Assembly: GCA_963402885.1 (NCBI GenBank) | Contig: OY727093.1 | Span: forward strand, 1,116,001-1,180,000 | Length of the DNA stretch: 64,000 bases | Origin: Antedon bifida | Taxonomy: Eukaryota > Echinodermata > Crinoidea > Comatulida > Antedonidae | Direction of reading: 5' to 3' | Shown: positions 27,801 through 42,800 of the stretch, piece by piece | Layout: the number at the start of each line of letters is the position of its first letter | Position numbering within the stretch: the first letter of the stretch is position 1 | Position numbers and translations under genes: made by a program | The notes under the pieces: generated by a model | Told to the model about the DNA's origin: nothing | The model's input: the letters and a program-made list of their open reading frames with translations, nothing else | The model's database searches: none

Positions 27801-30800
27801 GATATTGTAGACAGAGCTTAAGATATCATATGAAATATACACATTTTCATTAGCAATGTATCCGTATAATTAAAATTTGTTTAGAGTCTGAATTAGTATA
27901 ATACTAATTTATTTTTGTTCAAATATTATTTCACCAAGAATTCAATAAGAATTAAATATATTTTAAGAATAAATTCTAAATCAATGTTTTAAGTAAGTTG
28001 TGTTATCCACAATAATATAATAATAATATGAAATCTATGCTGTATAAGAACACTTTTTTATTTAAAAATATTCAATTCATCTTGGTTTGTAGTACAAATG
28101 TTGTTTCTCGTGAATTACCAGGTAAGTAATGTTTACTTTAGCATCATAAATAATCAACTAAATTACTATTCTATTTTAACTGCTGTAGTACTGCAAAGGT
28201 CACTTAAAGTTCATCCCAGCATGCTAAGTACGAACGCAAGCATTGAGAACATACATCAACAAACGCCACATGATGTATAAAAGGTTGGGTGCATAATAAA
28301 AATGCAAATGTACAATTATTAACCTTTATTTGTAACTTGCTTTAGGATATATGCATATGTTAGTGTCTGCTGTAAGAAACTAATTAAATGTTGTTAAATG
28401 TAGCATGAAAAGGGGAGTAAATTTTACTTTTTCATGATTAAATTAAAGACTCAAATATGCCTACTATCAGCAAATAAACATAATTATTGATTATTTTACT
28501 GTAGATCACAACAATATAAGAATATTTAACTAAATTTTTATCTGGTAGTATATCACCAACGAACATGAACTTTCATGACAATAATTATATTTAATTGTTT
28601 ATTACATGAATGTTAAATTAAGTACAGAACATTAGTTATTGATGGAAGTAAATCAGGCTTTGTTAATAGATGGAACATGTAAAAATGTTTACTTAGTTTA
28701 TTCATGGAGATAAAATTCTATCTTCATTTTTATTGATATAAAATCTGAAATGATGCAACAATATTGAAAATGATAACAACAAACTAACTCCATATGGATA
28801 CCATCTGCTTTCAAGTAATTGATAATTATTTGATTAATATGTTTAATTAATAACTATTAAAATCAGTGAACTTTAACAGTAAACAAGTTTACCTTACTAC
28901 TGAAAAATAAAAAAGGAAGTTTTATAATAATAATAGCAACATTTATATAGCGGAGCTATTTCGTTAAGATCAGAGCGCCTTGTTACAAATTATCTAGACT
29001 CTGGACAAGAAATAGGCTAACCAAATAAAACAACAAAGAGGATTCAAACCCCACCACACTGTTGCTCTGGAAAGTACAGTATTCACAAGAGCCCTAGTGG
29101 TGTTTGGCATCTCTGCGCACCTACAACCTACTATCTATCGGAAATAAATCATTTCTACAGTGCAAATGGCTACGATGTACAGTACTTTCTGAAAACTGGA
29201 AACTCTCCCAATGTACAGTACTTTCTGAAAACTGGAAACTCTCCCAAAACCAGACTTTTCTCAAGGCCAAAAGGTTCCAAAGTCTTTCTTACCAAAAAAA
29301 GCCGGAATACAAGACTTTCTGGAAAACCAAACATAATAGAGTGTCTGGTATTGTCTGGTATTATGTTCAGATAACTAATAGATATATTTTTGTACACACA
29401 TCATTGGATGCAGTTTGTAGTGGATTGGCCTACATATGGATTATTTTGCATAAATATTAGTTTTGGGGCTGGGATTATATTTACATTAGAGTGCTATCCA
29501 TGAATTACTGAACATACTTTGTTAAGATGGTTGTAAATTGGATTGATTGAACCTGGCCTTATTGACCATCATAGAATGATATCAAGTGAAATCCAAATAC
29601 CATCACGTCACAGGATGTCAAAATTAGATGTAATTGAGAAGGGGGCCACCGCTTGGCATTCACAATTAGAAACCCCTATTCTGTAATTAAAACCAAAGTA
29701 GATCATAAGCATGTATACTAAAAGGAGATATAATGGACTTAACATCTCAAAATGGTAACAAAGTAAATGTCTAAGTACCAATAATGTCTAAATAAGATCA
29801 AATAAGTATTAAGTAGTGTTTTCAAATAAGATGCTATATTTGGACAATTTTGCATGAATTTAAGATTTTACGATCTATATTTCTTCATTGGTATTCAAAA
29901 TATCTTCTAAATGGATTTCTTTAAACTGATTTATGGAGTTTCCACGTAGCATATCTATCATATATAAAAACAAGAAACTTTCATAAAACATTCATTTAAT
30001 TTTAATAATAATAAACGTCACTATTAATTCATATCTAGAATGTATAACTAATTGAATGAGTGATACTGAATTATTTACTGAAAATGTTTTTGAAAATATT
30101 CTTTTCACGTTTTGATTAAAAATTTTTCATTTTGTCATCATGTCAGTTTTCACACGACATTGGTGCTTTTCTTTTTATTTAAATTTACATCTGGATTAAT
30201 ATCAGTTCTAATATATTAGTGAATAAATATATCAAATAGTTTCATTACAATATTCTATATAGATGTAGAAATAAATTAAGGTATCTCCTTTCAATCAGGT
30301 AGTATATCAAGGCCTGATTTAAGCTATAAATCCAGCATGATTAACACACAATATACAGTATTTAGACATATAGACACCAGCCTAGCAATTAAATTTTATC
30401 CAAACAGAACTGAAAGGGTCAAGCAATAGCAAATATTGAAACTGAACAAATTAAACGACAACGATTTGCTAAAACATGAAGGCTTCACGGTCAGTTTGCC
30501 CACGTTGTTTAATATTTGTTAAAAGGGCTCTCATTAAGTATGATCATTCATCTCTTGCTCATTAATAATTTCAACAAAGAGTAAACCATATTAGTTATTA
30601 CTCTACTACAGTAGATAACTAAAGAAGATAACTTTATAAAGATAATGATAGAAAGATGTATACTGCAAAAAAACTAAAGGGGCATTCACAGTAGCTTACT
30701 AGGACGAGAACGATCAAAGATTAATAGATAAATGTGCATTTTTCCTACATAAAACAAAAGAAATCTAAAGAGTTTCCATCATTTTTTCATGGCATAAAGT

Positions 30801-33800
30801 GAATGAATGAATAAAACTATTTGTTGTTTACCGAAATTACTAAGGAATTTCAATTAAATTTTTAAAAAGGTGGATGTTTCCAAGCCAATTAATCTCTGTA
30901 TATTCACAATTAAATTATTAGAAAGGATGCTGATGATAATTTGGTATACAATTTATCTGCTAAACATTTATATTATAATTACTTTTAATTGAATGTTTTA
31001 AAAACTCCTTTATTACAAATTTATAAAGGAATAAAAACCAAATAGCTTTGAACTTGTCACCAGGACGAGTTAGGTGATCCGTGCAAATGCAACTTATGTG
31101 CCCGGTTAAAATATGCGCAGACAATCAGGTGGGTGTATGTGTGTATGCTATCGTATGACTTGAAGTTTATGTGTAATGCTGAATTGGAAATCGCAATTAT
31201 TTGTCCAGAAATCTTAGTTAATAATATATCAATATATATATCTGAAAACCAATACTATGTAATGTTATGTGATTCCTATTTTAAAATAATCGTCATTTAA
31301 ATCGTGCAATTTGAGATTTAAGATGGAAATTGGAAGTACTTATACTCAACTGAACTAAGCTGTGTAGACATAAACCATTAAAGTATAAATTTGTAGATAT
31401 AGACATAATATATTTCTCCTGTCCATTTCATGATATTGAAAACACAGCACTTGTGTAAAACAGCTATTAGGAAAATTACAAAAATCCTAAGAAATGGTGA
31501 GTTGACTTGAAATAAAGCGCAACTTAGCCATGGGGCTCATATTCTAAATTACTGGTATTTGTATCTGGGTTAACAAACTTTAATCAGGCTAATCATGTTC
31601 CTATACTTATTAACCAAATTATTAAATGCATCAATAATTTATTAGGCCTACTTGATTGAATCAACTGATGGTTCACTTTTTCTCATTAACTAATTTCTTG
31701 ATCTTCATCCAAACATTTTTCTTTTTTAAATAGTATGCACAATTATCATATATCTCATGCATCATTAATATCAATATATAATGTATATTATTATACATAT
31801 ATATAATGTATATTATTATACATAATAACGTATTTCATTAATTATATTGTCAACTGTATGATGTGAATTTAATTGGATTACCTCAATTCTAGGAATCAAC
31901 GTTATTAAAATTCATCTAACCTTTTTTAATATAATTAAGTTAGTATTATTTAAAGAGTGGCTATAAATCAAGACTCAAACATGAGTGGTCTAATGGTAGA
32001 GCATATTAAACAGCAGAATCCTGGTTCAAAGCTTTATTGAAACAAAATATTTCTGCATCTTCTCCTTACAAATTTAATGTTTATGGCTTTAAAGTTATTA
32101 TAGCAATGATATGTTATTTAAGTACATTAATTGTATTTCTCATACATATAATCAACTAATTGATAACATTATGTTGCAGTGATCTAGCACATTAATTACA
32201 GATATGCTAATCAGATTGTTTACATTTACCGTTGTGTTCTAAGAGGCTTAATGAGGTTCGTTGCAACAAAAGCAGGTTCTACAGGTAATTTACTAACCAA
32301 ATCAGATCCAGTTATAAAAGTATTATTATCATTATCAAGCCTGTTTCACACAGACCTAAAAACTGTGACCGAAATGAGTTCATTACTTACCTCCTCACTT
32401 ATTGGGTATGGACAGGACCTATATTTCCTTCGGTCAACCTTCTCTGACCGTAGGTATGTGGCAGAAGGCGGATCCATCCGTCCGACCACTGAATACGGCC
32501 GCTGTCTCGTCGCCATCATCTGTACTAGTAGTTTCACCAATATATTCACTGACTGTATTGTCAAAATCTATTCTGCACAGCTTTGTTTTCACAGTGCTAT
32601 CAAAACACTAAACCCAGTGATACAATTATGCATAGGGATAATGATGACTATAAACTGAACAATACTGAATATAGTTCTACCATATTGATGTCAATAGTAA
32701 TATTCAATGCATTCAGTTAACGATAACGAGATGTTTTTATGAACTAGAATCATATACATGCTGAAAAGGTACCTTGTTCACAATTTTGTAATCACAGTTG
32801 CACTTTGCCCTTTCAATTATTGTTGATGATTGCATAACATTCCAATATCGACAAGAAAATTCAAATATATCCAGGGACTAGAAATCGATGGAAAATCTAC
32901 GCACATATTCAGCTACCACTTGAATAATCTTAAATTGAAAATTTCTTGCAATACACACAGCTATAAGCTAAAATCTTGACCACATATCCAAGTAGTTGTT
33001 ATGTAGATGACGACAAAGTGTACTGATTACACTAGAGCTGATTATACACACGATCAATTGGCGTACATCTTTCATTGGCTAACTCCATTCACTCATGGGG
33101 TAATTAACTCGCACAGTTTGGGGTCTATAGCAGTGTCAAGATGAAGGTAAAGTATTCATTGTGTACAATTGAATACAAGTAAACTACCTATTATATTAAA
33201 AGAATAGCTACTAACACTTTCTGTTAGGCCACTCAAAGCAGGCAGTAGATGTGCATTTTTGTTATAATTAGGTTGCTTATGCTAGATTTTCTCCTGCACA
33301 ACACAGCTGCTTACATGCAGGCAAATTTAAAGCTGATTGAAAATCAGATTGCGATATTGAGGGCCTTGAGAACGGAAATTGTAGATTCATAAACATTCTT
33401 TGTTTCTATGCAACAAAAGGCTTGTATTTCACCCTCCAGCAACATCATGTACTTGAAAAATAAAAATTACTATGTACAGAATAACATTAATTTACATTTT
33501 AAAGGGCTTATAAATAAGGATATTTTCTGTATAGTACATGAGCTATCATTACAGATTTATAACTCTCCAAGGTTGAGAAATATTATATTATGCTAATAAT
33601 TTTTTTTAGAAATAATAAATTGAAAATAAGAAATGCATTTAATCTTATTTAAATTCCTATTAAAACCGTTTAAATTCTTTATTGAATAAGAACCAAATGT
33701 TCTAAACACACAAACAACCAAAAACTCAATTAGTACCAAATTCAACAAACTTGATATTATTTTTGACAAATTCCCAATGAATTTGATAATATTTACATAA

Positions 33801-36800
33801 CTGAGAAGCAATCAAGAAAAAGGGAGTTCCAAGGCCTTGTAGCAAAAGAAAACATTTTTCCCTCTGTTACCCAATAAAAGCAAACTCTTATTATTAAACT
33901 GGAATAACTTTGAGGTATCAGTAACGAAAACTGCAATATATCCCGTAAAGAGGTCTTTCATATTTAACCAAGCGTGACCAATTGAACAATTCAAGCATCT
34001 ATTTCTTCGCACATGCTTATATATGTTTGTTAAGTTCTTAGTGCAAACTGTTGAATATTTGTCACCTGTTTTGTGTTACAGTTTATAATAATTTGGTATA
34101 AAATGGACAATTGACTATACTTCGCAATCAATACGATCAGACGTGTTCTGATTTTTAAAAAGCATTGTTCAATTGCAATTTTTTTCTATTTCACCTGTTT
34201 AAAAACTACTTCACCGTGAACCAATCGATATAACCAGACGCCTTTCCACAATCAAAAGAAATTCTGATTCTAATATCGAATAAGAACATTTATTAAATGT
34301 TCTTCGATATTAGATTCAACATTTTTATAATAGAAAATAATTAAAAATTTAAAAGCGCAGTTCAATTAAAATGGCTAAAAGAGAAAGAAAAGTGCTCATA
34401 ATGTAAGATCAAAGCTACCAAAGTTCTATTCCTAAAAATGCATTTCTGGGTAATAATTAAATTGGGGACCACAACTGGTTGAGAATAGCAAAATAGAGGA
34501 GTAATTGGAGAGCTTTGGAGGTGGGTGGGATATGTCGTGAAGTGGACTGCTAAATCCTGAAGAAAACTAATTAAATTGAGGGCAGTAGACAATCCACTTT
34601 ATGGCATTAATCAGCACGCAATCATAACCAAAATATGTAATAAACCCTTTCAACCTGAAGGTCATGTCTCTGTCTCGAAATAATGATCTTTGATCTTCAT
34701 AAAGATATACATCAATTAAATAATCAAATAATTGGGATTTTCAAACAATGAAAATCACACAAAAACAAACTTTGACCAGGATAGGGATTATAAAATCCCG
34801 TAAATATATTTGATAAATACTTTTTGATTACTTACTGTTCATTACCTTGATTCTTATCTACCTAAATTACTAATCACGTTGCAAAATTTACAAAAAATAT
34901 TTAGTAGGTACAGTACATTCACCTTTGAGCGAACAATTATAAAAGATATTAAAAGTGAAGGGCTTTGATCATATCAAGGCAACAAAGGTATCCAAATGAG
35001 TATGAGAGTTCAGATCACACTAGGACTTACGCCAGTTGCAAGTATGATATCATTCAGATCAGGTTAAATGTGTTTTTATTCATACTTAACACTTTGTGAA
35101 CATAGCTAAAAAAATGTTTTTAATTAATTGTTTAACAGAGTGTTATGTTCAAAAAACCTCAATAAGGTTGAAAATATAAAAGAATGTTAAAACACTGTAG
35201 ACTTACTGATAAAAATAAATAAGATAATAATTTATGTGAAATCAATAAAACTAAAATCGATAGAAGACCACATGAAAAAAAAAAATCACAGATGATAAAA
35301 AATAGTGGGTCTACCGTATATATATATCTGATAATAAAATATTAGTCACCCTATTAAACCAATATTTGGTTTATAAAACATTCATGTTGCAACGTAGGGC
35401 AATAACTGATTAGTTACCTAATCTATGTTATCTTTTTCATGTTGTTTGATCATTAACAATCAAGGTATGTAGTATCTAGAAAATGCTTTGCGGCAGACAA
35501 CCTCCCAAGATAATTATTATCATTTCAAGAGGCTATTAACAATCAATACCATTGACTCACAATATGTGTATAAATTTGTTAACCTTTTATTTTCCTATAC
35601 AAAGATATAGGTACACTGTTATATAGTCAACTCCCTCAATACCGGACAACTTTGGGCTGACAAATGTCTGGTTTTCCGGAAAGTCTGGTATTTCGGTATT
35701 GGGAGAGTTTCTTTTTTTCAGAGAGTCCAGTATTGGGAGAATCGACTGTATTAAAAATGGTAACACAAAACCTGAGTGCCAATGTAGTACTTGTGTTGTT
35801 TGAAAATTGAAGCTGTGGAAAAAAAACTATTTTGGCTGGGATATTTAGGATGTGTTTTCTCACTCAAACCTGTTCAGAACAACTGTAAACTTGCAGCAGA
35901 CATTTCAACATCAATTTCATGTTCACCTTGTTGTGTTCATGACAATAAAGATTTATCTTATCTTATCTTAAGTTGAACACTTCTTCTAATACATCCAACA
36001 ATATTACTAGATAGAGGGCTCACTTCTTTTAAAAAGTTGCATTACAGAGGGCAGCAGACATCAATGTATATTTGTCAGAAATACAAAATCAACTGGCTAT
36101 TCTCTATTGTTTCTTTTGTAAAATAAGTAGAATTAAATATTGACTTACATTGGTATGAACTTGAGACGTTAGATTACCAACTTTGTCTTGAGAACGTTCT
36201 AGCTCATGTTTCAGTCGGCGCATTTCATACAAAGATCTCTCTTCAGGCTGCAAACGAAAAATAATTGATTGCTAAATAAATTCTTTTAAGTTAATGTTTT
36301 TACTGTTTTGTTACATAATCCAAGAAATCAATTGCAATTCATTTTAGTTTTCAATTATTGAACAACGTGACAAATATCAATAATTGTTTCCGTTCCATAG
36401 ATTTTAATAAGAACCAAATAAAGAATAAAGTGGTCAATATTTTAACACCTTATGTATTGAAAATATCATGTACTACTTTATCTGTGGTGCATTACTAAAG
36501 GCATATGCTTATCGCTTGAAGGTATGGGCTTTACACAGGGGAATCTTATACTATAGGCTGGGGTTGCTCACAGCGATCCTATTATTTGGATGGGCTTTTA
36601 CACTGGCTTATACACTGGGGTGGGCTTAAACACATAGTCCTTCAAATTTTAGGGAACAAATATTTTAAATTTGCCTTTATAATATAAAGAACTACAAAAT
36701 AAATTTCTGCTTATTTACTATCACTATAGTCTCACTGAAAATAACCAAATGTATCTTACGGTATAAATTGAAGATGATGATGAAAGTGACATGGCTGATC

Positions 36801-39800
36801 CTGATGGGTTTGACGGGTCTTTGAATGACCCAACGCTCATTGTTTGCCGTTGGCGGTCTTCGAGTGACATGACGCCATTCCGAAGTCTTAAGCCTAGACC
36901 ACTTGATGTACTGATGCTGCTGGAACGGCCTATTGATGATCCCCTGAAAGAATACAATTGCAAAATAAAATTTAGATTCCAAATTATACTTTTATTCAAT
37001 ACAGTAGAATTTTTTGGACCCAACATAGTGTTCCCTTATTAGGGATTTCATCAAGAAGTGTCCCATTAATAGGGGTGTTGCATACTGTAGTATAATTCTG
37101 TTTTACTACAATACATAATATAATACCACTTTGTTTCATTTAAAATGACCATCCTATATATCATTATAAAAGATTTTGTACCAATTTTTAATACTATACC
37201 TCTTTATTATAATGTATATATAATATTTAACTAATTAAAAGTCTCCGTATAAATAATGAAAATGGTATAAAATTGTTGTAATTACTTACATGCCTAATTG
37301 TCCGTATGGATAGTGAGATGACGGCATAGCAGGCTGTGAGACCGTAGAACCAGTAGGAGATGCTGGTGGATCAGTAACATTAACCAAACTATTAGATCGG
37401 TTCCAGACAGATTCATCAAGTTCTTTCAGAGTCAATGGCCTGGAGAGCATCTTTTCAGAGAGGGTCGATCTTATACTGTTACTACGAGTTAGTGGAGACA
37501 TACCAGATGATGTTAAGCCATACCGTTCACTGGTGGCCTTACTCATCAATGAGAGGTTTGAACTGTTTGATTCTAGCGACTCAATACTACCAGACTCGTG
37601 AGTTTGTTGGAATGCTGGTGCGGGGCTTAGCACACCGTTTCGTAGCATGAGATTCATTTGTCCTCCTTGGGCCTGCAGCTTCTTGGCAGCTTGTCCACGT
37701 ATCGGTAGCGTACTGCTAGAGTACGGAGAAGATGTATACGCAGTTCCCGGTAGATGCTGGCCACGGTGCATTCCTGCTCGCATGTGCATCTCATTAATAG
37801 GGTCAATGTACTTATCAGACATGTTCAACGACGCAAATGGATTGGATATGATGGTGTCCTCTTCACGTTGGTTGTTCATTCCTGCACCACGTCCGCCTTC
37901 TGAACCACCTTTTCCGCCGCGACCAAATAAGGTCAGGATCGATGGAGCGCGTTTAGAATTCTTAAGCATAGCTTCAGAATCAGATGCAACTGTTTGGCTA
38001 CTTGAATACTTTGCATCTTCAAATTCTTTCTGATCTTTAGTAACGTACTGAGCAGAATGACTTCTTGGAACATTTTTATCCGGGCTTTTGATGGTTGTTT
38101 GAATTTTCTGGTTCCCGACAGCACTTATGGAAAGAGTGACTGGTCCTGCAGGGCTTGCTACCAGCCTAGCTCTGGTATCAGATTTGGTTGAAGCATTGTT
38201 GGAAGTATTAACAGGTGATAGTACAGGTATATGTCCATTTGACTTCTCTGTCTTTGTGTTCCCTGTTGGTGCATTTGGTTTGGTGAAACTCTTTGATTGT
38301 GAATTTGGGCTGGTAATCTTTGCTTTCATGGCACTTGTACTCTTGGCATCTGCTTCTCTAATTGCACTCTGGTCTTGTTTTGAAATATTAGCAAGACGAC
38401 TTCCAATACTATTACTTGTCGTTAACGAACCATTTTTCCTGCCATAACCAAAACTTTGACCTTTGCCTGCATGTTGTCTCATGGCTATTTGAGATCGTTT
38501 CTCACTTGAGCTCTTTCCATCTTCAAACTTATCAGTGAGTGATTTAATACGTTGAGGTTTCGTTCCATTCGCATCACTTAACTTTCCTCCGCCACTTCGC
38601 CGAACACCAGAGTTCTTTGTTGAACTTCTCATTATTCTACCACTTTCATCCAACGTAAAGTCTTCGGAATCACCAGATTCAGACGGTGACCTTGCTCGGT
38701 GGAGACGACCTTCCGGTTTGCGCCATACGTTTCCACTATCAGAACGATTCTTGATGACGGTGCTATCTTCGTCTTTCTCGTTGTTATTGACTTCTTTGCG
38801 ACGAGCTGCTAAAGCGGATTTCAAGCCAGATTCTTTACCGTCACTTCGTGATCTTCGATGAGTTGGAGAGGAAAAGAAGTTCTCGTCTGTACTGATGTCG
38901 GCGATTGTATCACTTATTCCACTGCTGATGGAACTGCTGTCCTCAATACTGCAAGAATAAATGAAATAAATTGGTTAAAATACCATAGTGTTAATTTGAA
39001 TTACGAAAAATAATTAATAGCCAAAAGGTTGTATTGTCGCTGACTGTAATCAGCTAGAAGGTAATAGATAATTCATACACAAACTGTTGAAATAATAACC
39101 ATACAAGTACCTATTGAAGAGATTGTTGTTAGTGATCTGTAAATAATTTATTGTTTTTAAATAAACAAATTAGGTAAAGAATATAACAATATTGCTGATA
39201 CACTTTAATAACAATCACAATGTCAATTATGTAGGAATTTATCTCAAATGCCGGTATGAGTAGGTTCGCAATTTTTTTTAAATATACCTGCTAAAAGAAC
39301 ACATTATAAAGTGCAGCGAACAGGTTAACTAAAGCAAGCCTATCTGTAAATACCACACTAATGTATGTGAAATGTACAACTATAACAGGTAATGTATTCA
39401 CATCAAAGAAAACCAGGTGCTCCTGTTTCAGTAAAACAACAAATAAAAACGCAAACAAAAAAATCAACGAATAAACAGACAAAATGCAAACATTATTATA
39501 CTGAAAACAACACACTACAAACAGTGGATTGTAAGAATGCGTCTTAGTTACAGTGAGTGGAACAATTTTGATTGTTATTAGGATAAGTAAATGAAAAAAA
39601 CAAACATGTAAATATAACCTAAGGTTAGGCTTTCTTTTGTCATATTGACTGACAGGGCATGAGTGGCAGTATAAAGAAAGTCTGCGCAAGAAAAAGAGGA
39701 TTTATGCAATCTTACTAACGGATGACCTGATGTTGAACCGAAAAACAGATTAAGAGGAAAATTACTTAAAGATGTGGACATCATAAAAAGAAATTATTAA

Positions 39801-42800
39801 TATATTTTACTTAGAAAATAATTTTGTCTAGTTAGTTTTAAGAATCATTAAACATTACCATATGTACGATAACTGTTAACGATAGTTATTTAAAAAAATC
39901 TTTAAATTGATCTTTCATTAACTTTGTTAATTTAAGAATTAATGTGTATTTTTTTTTTAGAATACCCTAGTAAATCTTCTTTTTTTCTTGAACTTTGACA
40001 ATTTGAATCATTTTCTCTAGAGTAAATCTGACATTAGATAATTTATGGCATGTGGTTTCTAAAATGAAAACTTGAATTAATATACTATCAACAACAACTG
40101 AAAACCAGACAAATCTCTTTTGTGTAGGTGTTAGTTGTGGTGAAATAAAGATTATCAAAACTGAATTTGAAACATTGAAGAAATGAAAATATTTATTTAT
40201 TAAACACATCAGCTACAAATACACTGGTTGGTACAATTACGCAGTTTTAATTTTCTATCAATCTTATTTGTAACAAAAACAAAATTGCACCAACTAATAT
40301 ATTTGACCTTTGACATACCCAACTGGGAATAAAATAATTTGATGTGCTGATATGAGCCTTTACTTTATTCCCATTTAACATTACATTACTATAATTGCTT
40401 CATGATGAGAATATGAATATGAAATTTCTTTCTTTTTCCAGTTTAATGTCAACTTCATTCTAGTCTCATTAACATGATCATGGTCTGATGGCCAGTTATA
40501 GCCAATCAACAAAGTTTATGATTATAAATTTTGAAAAATAATTAAAGGTCAACTAATCACTTGCTAGTAACAGAATAACAAATTTTAAACAAAATGAAGA
40601 ATAAAGAATACCATTTTAAGCAAATAGAATAAAACATGAAATTTATAAAAAATTACAGTTTTAATTTTCTGATGTTTCTGTTTATCTTTCGATCGATAAC
40701 ATTGTGACGACAGTACTGGAACTTTAGTACTATAGTATCACTATACTTCTATAAAAAAAAGTTATTAGCTTGAAAAAAAAAAGCTAATAACTGATTTACT
40801 AGGTTTCCTATCAATAATCCGCTACTGTCTAATGTTGTAGTAAAACAACATGAATTATCTAAAGTGTTAATGTAGCCTACTTACTATATATACATCAATT
40901 AAACTTGCTATATCCCCATGGTTACATCATACACTACAAATAAAGCATCTTGTAATTCTTTCAACACCAAGCAATTAAAATACTCTGATGACAGAAGTAC
41001 AAAATGATGCTGTGGCTTTCCTAGGAAACTGACCTCTTTGACCTTAAAGTAGTCCCACCACAGACCAATCAAATGGGCAGACTATAGGTCACCGGGTCAT
41101 GTTCTAACATTAATGAGTAGCAGTATGGTACTGATAAACAAAAACAGACAATGTAATGTATCTAGATGAGCAATACACAAGTTGGAAATATAAGATGATG
41201 ATATATTCTGTTACTGGTCTCCTGCAGACTCAGCATTCACCAGGGAATATAATATATTCTACTTTGTATTTGTATACCAATACAACTAACAAACAGTGTT
41301 GTTGTTCACTTCTAGGAAACTAATTTATAATCATGTATACACAAAGAAAATGATGGAGAAATTATCAATAAATATACACTGAATATAGGAAGAATACTTG
41401 TACAGACAGTTAAAGGTACTACTACATACTGTACTATAAACTGTATGGTGATTGTCGAGAAATTCAATTAACTTAAATTTAAAAAATACATTTTAATTTC
41501 GTAATCTAGTAGTACTGCACAACTGTTTTAATTTTTCTATAAAATAATTTTATACATTCCTAATCTCTGACCTACAAAAATCAATAATACATTACAAATG
41601 CCAATTAAAATATTTACCTCATACCACTTTCTCCAATAGTTGATTAAAATGAAATACAGTGTAACGTTCCCATAAAATAAATTCAATGCTTCTTGTGGTC
41701 ATCGATACACTCAATTAAAATAAGTTATTTAATGCTTTGATTTTTACATAACAGCTTTCTACTGTTGCCTTTGCGACACTTTATACTAGTAATGAAGCTG
41801 AAGGAAATTATTACGACACACAATCAAGAATAAAAGATTAGCCACCAGCCTATAGGCAGTGTTCTTTGTGTGGTATTATAAGCAAAGTAGTGCTATAATA
41901 CATCAATGTCCCTTTAATTATATGTGTAGACTAAAAATATAAATTAAAGGGGCAATGCAATATCATAAATATCATAGCTATTATATTACGGTACTAAATT
42001 GCTTACAGTCATGGTGAATTAAAAGTAAAATGCAATTTGTAAATATTGGTTGGGCCGGATTTTTTATCACAGATTTCCTCATCTTAACCATTAAAAAATG
42101 AATCTATACTATGGATGTTAAAAATATCATGACTTTAAATTAGAAACTACACTTTATTATCATATTATATACAATAGTTTACAGGCACACTGCGCCCACA
42201 TTCTCACAACAATCAATCTTTGTCCTATGACGTTCACATAATAGCTATAATTGTTTGTGAAACTTTGTAATATTGTACAATACCGTTGAGGAATGACAAT
42301 CCTTTTGTGATCATTCTGTGACTCTCAATGGATTAACCTTCAATATTTTTATGAACAATTTTACAATCTCTCGCTTGCTTGTGACCATAACCTATTAACT
42401 TGCATAAAATACAGCCGCCTTTTATTTGCCATTGTTTATAACCAGTTTAATTTTAAAATAAAAGAAGGTGAACTTGTTCTGTTTTTTGTTTAACAGAAGA
42501 AACTAATCTTATGAATTGTAGTGTTGAATGCATCCTGGACAATAAACAGTTGTAGATCAAACTCAATATTTTGTCTTACAGTACTAGTTGTTATTTATTT
42601 AGTTATTTACTGCTACTCGACTGTACAGTACCTAGAGTATATCAATAGGGATGTCCCCTGAATAAGCATTATTTCCCCTGTTATGGTAGTGTGTCCCCTT
42701 AATAGGGCTGTTCAAAAGGAGGAGCTCTAATGTATATTGTAATTACCAATATTATGTTAATCAATTAATTACGACTACTGTATTCATTTCTAAGGGTAAT

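Larger units (their letters stand above)
6392..36148. other. NAV intron of 29.8 kb with possible internal promoters and many repeats
   Basis: It joins two adjacent coiled-coil exons (phase 0 on both sides). It holds the alternative-first-exon candidates at 8562, 10718, 14324, 24371 and 32391, tRNA-like SINE pieces, TA-flanked inverted-repeat elements, two LINE 3' tails, several minisatellites and a CpG-rich element at 17067-18246. Between these it is AT-rich with no gene on either strand that I can support. A G-rich degenerate repeat occupies about 9300-9460 (GGGGTCATG and GGACCATG/GTGTG elements recurring roughly every 50-60 bp). Confidence 0.85.

Noticed and set aside
32251..32658. Plus-strand frame of 135 codons
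   Set aside because: Antisense to the start-exon candidate; no homology, splice context or codon pattern supporting it.
35035..35060. MISYLQL piece ending at GTAAGT on the minus strand
   Set aside because: Good donor but the wrong phase for exon 6391; very short.
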